From Roseiarcus sp963782255 (GTDB lineage Bacteria > Pseudomonadota > Alphaproteobacteria > Rhizobiales > Beijerinckiaceae): DNA of 64,000 nucleotides. Both the position numbers and the translations under genes were made by a program. The stretch lies in NCBI GenBank assembly GCA_963782255.1, contig CAWAIS010000001.1, forward strand, positions 682,001 to 746,000. The letters run 5' to 3'. Each line of letters begins with the position of its first letter. The first letter of the stretch is position 1. This document shows, one piece after another, positions 32,763-40,493 of the stretch. Below the pieces are notes generated by a model. That model was not told where the DNA came from and did no database searches. It saw only the letters and a list, made by a program, of their open reading frames with translations.

Positions 32763-33041
32763 TCAGTTCATCCCCAGCGCGGCGAGATAAAGGTCGAGGA
32801 TCGTCTCTTCCTCGATCCGCTTGTCGCGGTCCTGCTTGCGGATCGACACGATCTTGCGCAGGATCTTCACGTCGAAGCCGTTGGCCTTGGCCTCGCCGTA
32901 GACGTCCTTGATGTCGTCGGAGAGCGCGCGCTTTTCCTCCTCGAGCCGCTCGATGCGCTCGACGAAGGCGCGCAAGTGTCCGGCGTTGACCTCCTCAGTT
33001 CCGGTCGTAATGTCGTCCTTCTTCTTCGCGGCCTCGGGCAT
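32763..33041 (-). CDS. gapR: GapR family DNA-binding protein (DUF2312)
   Basis: 92-residue nucleoid-associated protein. GapR of Caulobacter is an essential tetramer that clamps overtwisted DNA ahead of replication and transcription and stimulates topoisomerases. The signature AGHLRAFVERIERLEEEKRALSDDIKDVYGEAKANGFDVKILRKIV is present, as coiled coil plus DNA-contacting helices, with the Asp/Tyr-rich end IEEETILDLYLAALG. AAGGA six bases before ATG 33041 sets the start. Length is as usual. Confidence 0.93.
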   Translation of the reverse strand: MPEAAKKKDDITTGTEEVNAGHLRAFVERIERLEEEKRALSDDIKDVYGEAKANGFDVKILRKIVSIRKQDRDKRIEEETILDLYLAALGMN

Positions 33042-33210
33042 CGGCGGTCCTTCCCTTTCTTTCGGAAAGGGGCGAGGCATGACCTCAAACCGCGAGTCGG
33101 GTCAAGGGTAGGCTCCGGGTCGCTGTGGATGAATTGAGGCCGGCCGGGCGGTCCGCAGAGACCGCATGCAAAATCGGCTGAGGGCCCGCAAAGCGGCAGG
33201 AGACAGGACC

Positions 33211-34041
33211 ATGGGCGTCAACGTCCTCGACTTGATGAAAGTTCGGCGCGGCCATTTTCGCTACGAGTTGGGCTACCATGGCGAGGTCTGGCTGGACCTC
33301 GACCGACTGTTTCTCGATCCGCGCCGGATCGCGCCGCTTGCCCAAGACCTCGCGACGCGGCTCGCGCGACGCGACGTCGAGGCCGTCGTCGGACCGCTCG
33401 TCGGCGGCGCGCTCGTCGCGCAAATGATCGCGACGGAAATCGAGGCGCTGTTCGCCTACACGTCGCCTCAGCGACCCTCTTCGGGCGATGCGCTTTATTC
33501 CGTCGCCTATCGCCTGCCGGCGTCAGTCGCCCCACTCCTACGCGGCAAGCGCGTCGCGATCGTCGACGATGTCGTCAACGCCGGATCGGCAGTGCGCGCA
33601 ACTTTCGGCGCGCTCGTCGAGGCCGGCGCAAAGCCGGTGGCCGCCGGGGCGCTGCTCGTCCTTGGCGAAGCGGCGCATCCCTTCCTCAGGCAGAACGGCG
33701 TGGTCCTAGAGAGCCTCGCCGCGCTCGCAAATCCTTTATGGTCGCCTGCGGAATGTCCCCTCTGCGCTCCGCGGCGCGCCATTGGACGGCGTGGACGGCT
33801 GACGAGGGCGGGACGTCGTGTCCAAGCCAGCGGAATCCAGGGGCCCCGAAACCGCGACGACGAACTGATAAAACAGATTGATACAGCACCAAGTAGCTTG
33901 GTTACTTTGATGACGCCGCGTAAGCCAGAGTTTGGAAGGATTGGATTCACGTCCGGAAATGGCGCATCGGTCCAGAAACCGAACCGGAGTGGCGCGCCGC
34001 CTTGCCCCGACCAGGACGATCGGTCGGCGCGGACGCGATAG
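33211..34041 (+). CDS. Orotate phosphoribosyltransferase-like protein with frameshifted C-terminus
   Basis: Type I phosphoribosyltransferase fold. The PRPP loop is RVAIVDDVVNAGSAVRATF near residue 118, with strand VVGPLVGGALVAQMIA before it. The substrate is uncertain; it is annotated PyrE-like by fold only. The natural end of this family (CPLC followed by about ten residues) is met at residues 182-185, where the expected GAPLDGVDG-stop ending sits in the next frame and would stop at 33802. The current frame instead runs on for about 85 residues of low-complexity sequence to 34041. A one-base insertion near 33770 (error or mutation) explains this. AGGAGA precedes ATG 33211. Confidence 0.72.
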   Translation: MGVNVLDLMKVRRGHFRYELGYHGEVWLDLDRLFLDPRRIAPLAQDLATRLARRDVEAVVGPLVGGALVAQMIATEIEALFAYTSPQRPSSGDALYSVAYRLPASVAPLLRGKRVAIVDDVVNAGSAVRATFGALVEAGAKPVAAGALLVLGEAAHPFLRQNGVVLESLAALANPLWSPAECPLCAPRRAIGRRGRLTRAGRRVQASGIQGPRNRDDELIKQIDTAPSSLVTLMTPRKPEFGRIGFTSGNGASVQKPNRSGAPPCPDQDDRSARTR

Positions 34042-34082
34042 CTGCGGTCGGCGAGTCCGCCTCCGGGACGAAAGCGCGTCGG

Positions 34083-34703
34083 TCAATGGTTGCGCGGGCG
34101 CGCCTCGGTCACTTGAGGCGCCGCTTGTTCCCCGATTTTGATCAGCGGTTGCGGCAATTCGATCGTGACCGACTGCGCGCCCTTCTCAACCGCGATCGAG
34201 CGGATTGATACCGATTGCAGACGCCAGCCCGCATTCTCTTCCCCTATCCGCAGCGGGGTGACCGCCTGCGTTGTGGCATCCTTCAGGAAAGCGATGCTTT
34301 TCGTGGTCGTGGGGCTGACGATCGTTCCGACCAACGCCAATGGCGGTTGTTCAGGCGCCGCCGGAGCGGGCGGAGCGGAAACCGGCTGCGGCGCTGGAGC
34401 GGCCACTGCGGCGACAGACGGCGGAGGCCGGCGCGAGGCCGAAAACAGGGGGCGGTCTCGCGTCGCGCTCAGGGCGCTCAGGGGCACCAACCAGAGCGGA
34501 TTGCCACTCTTCATGGCCGGATCGCGATCGGGGGCGCCAAGCGCTAGGGTCGAGATTGAATTGCCGCCCACATCGCTTCCCGGCGGAAGTGCGGCGACGG
34601 AGGGCTCGGTCGGCCTGAGGTCGCGATCCGCCGCCAGGCCCCCCGACAACGTCGCGGTCAGGGCCAAGACGAGAACAAGATATGCCGCCGCCATGCGCAT
34701 CAT
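34083..34703 (-). CDS. Type II secretion GspC/GspN-like protein
   Basis: 206-residue protein with one N-terminal membrane helix (AAYLVLVLALTATLSGGL), an Ala/Pro-rich linker and a C-terminal GspC HR-like beta domain (PLALVGTIVSPTTTKSIAFL, VTPLRIGEENAGWRLQSVSI). GspC normally links the inner-membrane platform (GspL/GspM) to the secretin. No other gspC is seen, so this last gene of the operon probably fills that role, although relatives are often called GspN. Its ATG overlaps the gspM stop. Confidence 0.7.
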   Translation of the reverse strand: MMRMAAAYLVLVLALTATLSGGLAADRDLRPTEPSVAALPPGSDVGGNSISTLALGAPDRDPAMKSGNPLWLVPLSALSATRDRPLFSASRRPPPSVAAVAAPAPQPVSAPPAPAAPEQPPLALVGTIVSPTTTKSIAFLKDATTQAVTPLRIGEENAGWRLQSVSIRSIAVEKGAQSVTIELPQPLIKIGEQAAPQVTEARPRNH

Positions 34704-35254
34704 TCGGACCGCCGCCATTGCCCGGCGACGCCGATCGTCACCCGCATCCGTCCAGTCTCTGGCTCGCCAAAGCTTTCAGGCGACTGGATCGAAAGCTTTT
34801 CGACAAAAAGGTAGGGCATTCCGGCCTCGATATCATACAGCATCGGTTGCAATGCGGTTTGGCCAAGCTCCAGGTTTGCGGTCAAATTGATGAATCCGGC
34901 CTTCGCGTCGGGGCCGTCGAGTTCCACCTGGGAGGATATCAGGGCGCCGCCTGCCTTCGCAACCGCGGTCCCAAGCCGTTCCTGCAAGCCCGCGCCGGCG
35001 ACGGTGATTGTGGGCCCGTCGAGAAACGGGGAACCCGCGACGTTCGCGGCGATCGACCCTGGCGGTTGTGATTTCGCCCGTTCGGTCAATTCTTCAAGAC
35101 GCGTCTGAGCGGAGGCCGTCTCAACCGATCTCTCTCTGAGATCCCCCATGAACCAGAGCGACGGGACGGCCAGCGCGGCGACCGCGATGAAATAGGCGGC
35201 CGCCGCCGTGAACTCGCGGCGGAGCGGCGCAAACGTGGCGAAGGACAGCGTCAA
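34700..35254 (-). CDS. gspM: Type II secretion system protein GspM
   Basis: 184-residue bitopic protein: one N-terminal helix (AAAYFIAVAALAVPSLWFMG), a coiled-coil stretch and a ferredoxin-like periplasmic domain that pairs with GspL. Recognition rests mostly on position and architecture; sequence conservation in this family is low. The TTG start overlaps the gspL stop (TTGA) and has GGAG 5 bases upstream. Several other genes of this operon use the same coupling. Confidence 0.78.
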   Translation of the reverse strand: MTLSFATFAPLRREFTAAAAYFIAVAALAVPSLWFMGDLRERSVETASAQTRLEELTERAKSQPPGSIAANVAGSPFLDGPTITVAGAGLQERLGTAVAKAGGALISSQVELDGPDAKAGFINLTANLELGQTALQPMLYDIEAGMPYLFVEKLSIQSPESFGEPETGRMRVTIGVAGQWRRSE

Positions 35255-36321
35255 TTCGTCTCCGCAAACGATGGTTCGAGATGGGCTTCGATGTGAAAGG
35301 TCTCGCGCGCGTCCGGGCTCCTGACTGTCGGGGCGAAGAACGTGGCGTGGGTGAATTGCGAAGACTGCTCGATCAAGCGGATGAGTTCCGACGCATCGGC
35401 GGCGAGGCCGGAGATCTGAACCTTGCCGTCCTCGATGCGCAACTCCGTCAGGTGGGCGTCGTCCGGCAGCGCTTTCGAAAGCGCCTCGAGAACCATGACC
35501 GGGGAAGGCGTCGTCCGCTTTCTCGCCTGGAGCGCGTGAAGCGCCCGGTCTGCGTCCGAACCTCGGGAGTTCATGAGCTTGGCGCGGCGCTCCGCGATCT
35601 GATTCTGCAAGTCCGCGAGGCGCGCGTCGTATTGCCCGCCGATCCCGATCCAGGCCCCGAGGCTCAAGGCGAAGAGGAGGCAAGCGGCGCCGAGGCCGAC
35701 GATGAGCCGGAGGCGGAGCTGCTTCGCAGGGTCCGCGTCGCCCCCCTGTTGCGCAAGGACCGGAATGACGAGGGTGCCGTCGCTTCCTGCCCTGGTCGAC
35801 AGGCCGATCGAGCCCGCGCCGCTTGCAACAAGAGCCCGCGTTATCGGATGAAGCTGCGTTCGCGCCGTGGCTGCGACCGTCACGGCGATTCGATCGGAAC
35901 CGGCGTCTTGAGGCGCGCTCCAGCCGAAAACGGCGTCTGCGGCGCTCCAAGGTGTCAAGCGATCGATCTGCGCGCGGACAACGCCTTCAAGGAAGGGCTC
36001 GGCGGCGCGCGGCAGTTCGAGTGGCCGAAAGACGAAGCGCGAGGGCGCAAGCGCGACGTCCACCTGACTTCGCATGAGCAACGTCCGCCATCGCGCAGAT
36101 AGGGGCTCGGCAAAGCCGTCCCCGTCAAGGCGGAGCGGCGCGTCGTCGAGCATGAGCGATGATCCCTTGCGCCGTAAGGCCGCGGAATATGACCCGTCTT
36201 CGTGCTCGGCAAGTTCGATCTTTTGTCCGCGCCGGACGGTCGCGCCGAAACGCGTCAGCCCCGCCGCGACATCGTCGATCCAGCGGGAAAAGAACGTGAG
36301 CATCGAGGCTGCGGCGCTCAT
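35251..36321 (-). CDS. gspL: Type II secretion system protein GspL (PilN-like)
   Basis: 356-residue assembly-platform protein. The N-terminal cytoplasmic actin-like region (residues 1-200) would bind GspE. A single membrane span lies near 207-229 (RLIVGLGAACLLFALSLGAWI). The PilN-type periplasmic domain follows (MVLEALSKALPDDAHLTELRIEDGKVQISG). It is flanked by gspK and gspM as in other systems. Confidence 0.83.
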   Translation of the reverse strand: MSAAASMLTFFSRWIDDVAAGLTRFGATVRRGQKIELAEHEDGSYSAALRRKGSSLMLDDAPLRLDGDGFAEPLSARWRTLLMRSQVDVALAPSRFVFRPLELPRAAEPFLEGVVRAQIDRLTPWSAADAVFGWSAPQDAGSDRIAVTVAATARTQLHPITRALVASGAGSIGLSTRAGSDGTLVIPVLAQQGGDADPAKQLRLRLIVGLGAACLLFALSLGAWIGIGGQYDARLADLQNQIAERRAKLMNSRGSDADRALHALQARKRTTPSPVMVLEALSKALPDDAHLTELRIEDGKVQISGLAADASELIRLIEQSSQFTHATFFAPTVRSPDARETFHIEAHLEPSFAETN

Positions 36322-36330
36322 CGTTTGCGC

Positions 36331-37248
36331 CTACGACGCTGTCGTCGGGCCGTCGAAATCGTCCCGCCAGTAGAGAAGGTCAAAAGGCTCTTCCGATTTG
36401 TCCTTGAGGCGGAACACCACCTCCCCGCGAATGTGCCGGCCGCTATCGAATACGACCTCGATTTCACAGCGGAAGACCTTGGAGCCTTTGGCTGCGGCGT
36501 GACTCTTGGCCGGCCCGAGCAGATCGAGGAGCATTTGCTTGTCGGCGGGCGGATTCGCGCGCGCCTTCAGAAAGCCGCGCAAAATATCGGGCGTCATGCC
36601 CGGCAACGCCGAGAGGACCGTCGGGTCCGCCGCAAGCGGGTCGATTTCCGCGCTCGCGCTGAACACGGTCACGAATGGGAGCGCGCGCTCGACGACCGCC
36701 ATGGGAACGGCCGGCAACAGGCTGAGCTCCAGAGAGCTGTCGAACGGCGCCTGACGCGGCGGATAAGGAACGCCCTGTGCGGCATAGAGCTTCGCCTCCT
36801 TCGAGACGGCGTCGGAAGCCGCATTCGTGTCGGATTTCGTGCGCCAGCCGATGACGCGATCCGCGAAGGTCTTCGCCTGGGCGGAGTCGACGCCGAGGGC
36901 GGCGAACAGTCCCGCCAGCACTTCAACCGGCGCGGCGTTGAGATCGACCCTCGCGGCCTCGGAACGAAACCGGACGGCAAGGTTCGTGCGCCCGACCCGC
37001 AGACTGAAGCCGCCCTGCGAAGGCCGGTTCGCGTCGGCGACGGCAAGCGCCTGAAATGCAGTCATCTCGACTGCTGCGCGAATGGAGGCTTCCGCCTGGA
37101 TGCGGTCGTCCGGGACGTGCGACGCGGCGGCGGTGTTGATCGCATAGGCCGAGTAGATCGAAGCGAGGGTCGCCAAGGCGGCGAGCATCCAAAGCACGGC
37201 GACGAGAACGAAACCGGATTCGGCCCGGCGACCGAGGCGACAAGACAT
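36331..37248 (-). CDS. gspK: Type II secretion minor pseudopilin GspK
   Basis: 305-residue tip pseudopilin. The prepilin-type N-terminus is AESGFVLVAVLWMLAALATLASIYSAY (cleavage G-F) and lacks Glu5, as is normal for GspK, which caps the pseudopilus. The long globular part has the GspK helix-hairpin motif region (ARVDLNAAPVEVLAGLFAALG). The ATG at 37248 is chosen because it puts the leader directly before the cleavage site; an in-frame TTG overlapping the gspJ stop (37341) is the alternative. Confidence 0.87.
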   Translation of the reverse strand: MSCRLGRRAESGFVLVAVLWMLAALATLASIYSAYAINTAAASHVPDDRIQAEASIRAAVEMTAFQALAVADANRPSQGGFSLRVGRTNLAVRFRSEAARVDLNAAPVEVLAGLFAALGVDSAQAKTFADRVIGWRTKSDTNAASDAVSKEAKLYAAQGVPYPPRQAPFDSSLELSLLPAVPMAVVERALPFVTVFSASAEIDPLAADPTVLSALPGMTPDILRGFLKARANPPADKQMLLDLLGPAKSHAAAKGSKVFRCEIEVVFDSGRHIRGEVVFRLKDKSEEPFDLLYWRDDFDGPTTAS

Positions 37249-37337
37249 CAGTGCGTCCCCTGCGCTGCCGGCGAGGGGGGGCCGGACGAGAGGGGCACGC
37301 CGGTGGATTTCGTCTGAGTGTCCGGTTTCGGCGCTCC

Positions 37338-37958
37338 TCAATTCGTAACCTTCATGGTTACGGCGGTCGAGGCCATGAGCATGCGATTGCCGACGGCGTC
37401 CCGAACCGTGATCCGCACCGCTTCCGGCAACTTCTCCTGGCCTTTCCAGGTCGGAGCCCAGACGCGATCCGGACCGGCGTAGGCGAGCGAAATGCGGAAG
37501 GGTTCGCGAATGAGGACGACCGGGTCCTTGAAGGCGAAGTCGCGCCGCCGCCGCCCGCGCGGCGCTGCTGGCGTGAACGGCGCCCGCGTTCGAACGATCG
37601 CGAGGCCGCGATCGTCCTTGCTCTCGGTAATCCGCACGACTTCGAGATGCGGGTAGGCGTCCGGGCCGATCGCAGACCGCACGAAGACGACCGACGATTC
37701 ATCGCCTTCGAACAGCGGTCCTTTCGCGTCGCTCGAGGGCGTCACAAATTCGGCCGCGGAGACGTCCTGCACGAGCCGCTCGAGGCCGACGCCGAGAAGG
37801 TCCGTGCGCTGGAGGGCGAGGAAGCCCCGGCTCCAGTTGGGGATCCATTGTCCCGCCACCGAGGACAGCGACAGGATGATCGTCGCCGTCAGAGCGAGCG
37901 CCGCCAACGCCTCGATCAACGAGAAGCCGGCGACGAACGCGTCGGGCGGGCGTTTCAT
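37338..37958 (-). CDS. gspJ: Type II secretion minor pseudopilin GspJ
   Basis: 206-residue pseudopilin with the leader MKRPPDAFVAG and mature FSLIEALAALALTATIILSL, including the Glu5 needed for assembly. It would form the tip complex with GspI and GspK. Its ATG overlaps the gspI stop (ATGA). The open frame runs upstream in the gspI region without homology. Confidence 0.87.
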   Translation of the reverse strand: MKRPPDAFVAGFSLIEALAALALTATIILSLSSVAGQWIPNWSRGFLALQRTDLLGVGLERLVQDVSAAEFVTPSSDAKGPLFEGDESSVVFVRSAIGPDAYPHLEVVRITESKDDRGLAIVRTRAPFTPAAPRGRRRRDFAFKDPVVLIREPFRISLAYAGPDRVWAPTWKGQEKLPEAVRITVRDAVGNRMLMASTAVTMKVTN

Positions 37959-38353
37959 TTCGGCGCCGCCGCCTCGCGCAGGCGGATCGTATCGACCTCG
38001 ATCATCGCGCCGGACGGCGACCGCACCACCAATGCGATGCTTTGCGGCGTCCAAACGCCGCCGCCATTGACGGTCGTGGCGACAGGCGCGGAATCGATGC
38101 GCCATTCGTGCCCGTCCAGGGAGCCGGTCGAGCGCCCAAAGGGAAGCGCGTCGCGCCTCGGCAGGGCGGTCATGATCTTGCGCGCGGTCTCGATCTCGGC
38201 CAGATGCCGCTCCGTGTAGAGGGTTGCATGAATGCTGGAATTGGCAAGCGAGCCGATCGCGGCCAATCCGGCCGCCAGGACGCCAAGCGCCGCAAGCGCC
38301 TCGATCAGAGTGAATCCGGCGGAGCGGGATTCAGGATTTGCCGATCGGCACAA
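37955..38353 (-). CDS. gspI: Type II secretion minor pseudopilin GspI
   Basis: 132-residue pseudopilin: short leader ending SAG, then mature FTLIEALAALGVLAAGLAAIG with Glu5. The C-terminal domain (GHEWRIDSAPVATTVNGGG) is typical of GspI, the nucleator of the tip. A TTG start at 38353 has GGGAGG 8 bases upstream and overlaps the gspH 3' end by 23 bases; no later start retains the leader. Confidence 0.83.
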   Translation of the reverse strand: MCRSANPESRSAGFTLIEALAALGVLAAGLAAIGSLANSSIHATLYTERHLAEIETARKIMTALPRRDALPFGRSTGSLDGHEWRIDSAPVATTVNGGGVWTPQSIALVVRSPSGAMIEVDTIRLREAAAPK

Positions 38354-38783
38354 TCTCGACGCCTCCCGTCAGCCAATTGACGCGAATCTGATAGCCCAGA
38401 CCTTGCCGTGAGATGGCGATCGTTCCGCCGCAGGAGGCGCCGCTCGGGAAGAAATCGATCGTCGACACGACCGGGCGGTCCGCGCACCTTTGGGCAAGGA
38501 GAGCGGAAAAGATCACGTCCTGCGGGATTTCGACGACAGTCGCCGACGCGCCCGAACGCACGGTGCGGCGGTCGGCGTTGAGCGACGTCGCAACCATGGC
38601 GTGATTGCGGATGGCCGCGTTGCGGTCGCCCTTGAGGAGCGCGGCGACTTCGACGGCGTAACCCGCAACACGCGTCTGCGAGGTGGCGAGCGGAAACGCC
38701 GGCAGCACAAGAGCCGCGAGAAGGGCGACGATCGCCAGCAGGCAAACCGTTTCGATGAGCGTAAAGCCGGCCTCGCGGTCCAT
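38331..38783 (-). CDS. gspH: Type II secretion minor pseudopilin GspH
   Basis: 150-residue pseudopilin with a very short leader (MDREAG), mature FTLIETVCLLAIVALLAALVLP and a beta-rich C-terminal domain (DFFPSGASCGGTIAISRQG), the FTLIE and GspH-type sheet pattern. It couples tip and body of the pseudopilus. It follows gspG by 12 bases. Confidence 0.85.
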   Translation of the reverse strand: MDREAGFTLIETVCLLAIVALLAALVLPAFPLATSQTRVAGYAVEVAALLKGDRNAAIRNHAMVATSLNADRRTVRSGASATVVEIPQDVIFSALLAQRCADRPVVSTIDFFPSGASCGGTIAISRQGLGYQIRVNWLTGGVEIVPIGKS

Positions 38784-38795
38784 CGCCGTCTTGGC

Positions 38796-39260
38796 CTACC
38801 GCGCCGCGCTCTTGATCATGCTCTGCGAGTCGCCGATCCCGCCGGCGCCGTAGGAATCGATCTCGTAGGGCGCGTGATCGCCGGGAGCCTTGTAAACGTA
38901 GGGGCGACCCCACGGATCGTCGGGGACGGTGTTGGTTTTGAGATAGGGGCCGTTCCAGGCCGGCGATGAGCCCGGACGCTTGACCAACGCCGTCAAGCCT
39001 TCGCTCCCGGTGGGGTAGGCGCCGTTGTCGAGATAATAAAGGTCAAGCGCTGCCGTGAAGCTCTCGATCTGGATCTTGGCGGCCTTCACCTTCGATTCGC
39101 CGAGATAGTTCAGGACGCGCGGCCCGACCAGCGCCATGACGAGACCGATGATCGTGATGACGACCAGCATCTCGACCAGGGTGAAGCCGCCCTCGCCCTC
39201 GCGATCGCGGCGGCCGTCTCCAACTCGAGCGTTCAGCCTCTCAAGCTTGAAAATGCTCAT
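38796..39260 (-). CDS. gspG: Type II secretion major pseudopilin GspG
   Basis: 154-residue major subunit of the pseudopilus. A basic leader ends EGEGG, and the mature part starts FTLVEMLVVITIIGLVMALVGP. Family landmarks are ALDLYYLDNGAYPTGSEGLTALV and the calcium-loop/C-terminal region (DPWGRPYVYKAPGDHAPYEIDSYG). It should be the most abundant component. The start ATG overlaps no gene and lies 11 bases after gspF. Confidence 0.94.
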   Translation of the reverse strand: MSIFKLERLNARVGDGRRDREGEGGFTLVEMLVVITIIGLVMALVGPRVLNYLGESKVKAAKIQIESFTAALDLYYLDNGAYPTGSEGLTALVKRPGSSPAWNGPYLKTNTVPDDPWGRPYVYKAPGDHAPYEIDSYGAGGIGDSQSMIKSAAR

Positions 39261-39271
39261 ATGCCAAACTC

Positions 39272-40489
39272 CTAGTTGACAACCTGATTGACAGACATCA
39301 ATGCCGTCATAACGGAAACGATAAGCCCGCCGACAATTACGCTGATGACTATGATCGCGAGGGGACCGACGACGCCGATGGCGCGGTCGAGGCCCCGCTG
39401 CAACTTCGCCTCGTAGAAGTCTGCGATTCGCCCGGCGAGCGCGGGCAACTGACCGGACTCCTCCCCCATCCGCATAGTCCGAATCGCCATCGGGGGCAAT
39501 GCTTGGGCGGCCGTGAGCGCGTCCGAGAGCTTGCCGCCATGTCGGACCCTATCAACGATATTCGACCAGGCGATGACGCTCCCGGTCGCTTCCATCGTTT
39601 CCGCCAGAATCCGGAGAGCGCTGGTCAGCGTGACCCCGTTCGACAATAAGAGACCGAGATTGCGGCAGAAAAGGCTTGTGCGACGGCTGTCCATGATCGG
39701 ACGCACGACCGGCAGACGCGCCACCGCTCCCATCAGCCGAGCCCGGACCGATCGCTGCCGCATCAGGAGCCAGACCGCCAGGATCATGACGAGCAGCGCG
39801 GCGGCGACCGCCTGACCGTTCGTGCGCAGGAGGGCGGACAGGCTGAGGAACGCCACCAGCACCGGGTCAAGCTTGGCGTTGAAGTCGCGAAACACGTTCG
39901 CGAATTGCGGAAGGACAAACGTCAGGAAGAACAGCATGACGCCTGACGCCGCGGCCAGGAGGAATGCGGGATAGCGCAGCGTATCGGTCAGCCGCCGCGA
40001 CATGGCCTCGGCCCGCTGGCGCTCGGACGCCAGCGCTTCGAGAATCGGGACCAAGGCCCCGGAGGTCTCGCCGACCCGCACCAGAGCCGCGTAGATCGGA
40101 GGAAAAATCCTCGGATGCCGCGCGATAGCTTCTCCGAAGCTTTCCCCCGACAGAACCGAAGTCGCAAGTGATGCGGCGATCGGCCGCATGCGACCGATGT
40201 CGGCGTCGGCGGCCAGGAGTTCGAGCGCGTCATTGATGCGCGCGCCGGTGCGCAGGAGCAAGGCCAGATCGGCGGTGAATATGGTCACGTCCTCGGCGCG
40301 CGGCCGCGACAGCGACGACAGCGACAGCCGGCTTTGCAGCGGCGCGCGGCTCCGCGCCGTCGACGCCTCGATTGGAATGAGGCCGAGGTACTCGATCCGG
40401 CGATTGACCTCGGCGACGCTCGGCGCGTCGAGCGATCCGCTGACGATTTCGCCGACGGAGGTCAGGGCGCGATATTGGAAAGTCGGCAT
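39272..40489 (-). CDS. gspF: Type II secretion inner-membrane platform protein GspF
   Basis: 405-residue polytopic protein with two cytoplasmic T2SSF domains and three membrane helices (for example FLLAAASGVMLFFLTFVLPQF and the C-terminal VVGPLAIIVISVIVGGLIVSVM). The family start PTFQYRALTSVGEIVSGSLDA and motif ALVRVGETSGALVPILEALA are clear. It probably transmits GspE movement to the growing pseudopilus. It lies 4 bases from gspE. Confidence 0.93.
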   Translation of the reverse strand: MPTFQYRALTSVGEIVSGSLDAPSVAEVNRRIEYLGLIPIEASTARSRAPLQSRLSLSSLSRPRAEDVTIFTADLALLLRTGARINDALELLAADADIGRMRPIAASLATSVLSGESFGEAIARHPRIFPPIYAALVRVGETSGALVPILEALASERQRAEAMSRRLTDTLRYPAFLLAAASGVMLFFLTFVLPQFANVFRDFNAKLDPVLVAFLSLSALLRTNGQAVAAALLVMILAVWLLMRQRSVRARLMGAVARLPVVRPIMDSRRTSLFCRNLGLLLSNGVTLTSALRILAETMEATGSVIAWSNIVDRVRHGGKLSDALTAAQALPPMAIRTMRMGEESGQLPALAGRIADFYEAKLQRGLDRAIGVVGPLAIIVISVIVGGLIVSVMTALMSVNQVVN

Positions 40490-40493
40490 CGGC

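Noticed and set aside
33803..34082. Possible tRNA or small RNA after the phosphoribosyltransferase
   Set aside because: A short CCAAG-TAG-CTTGG hairpin is present, but no cloverleaf and no U-tract.
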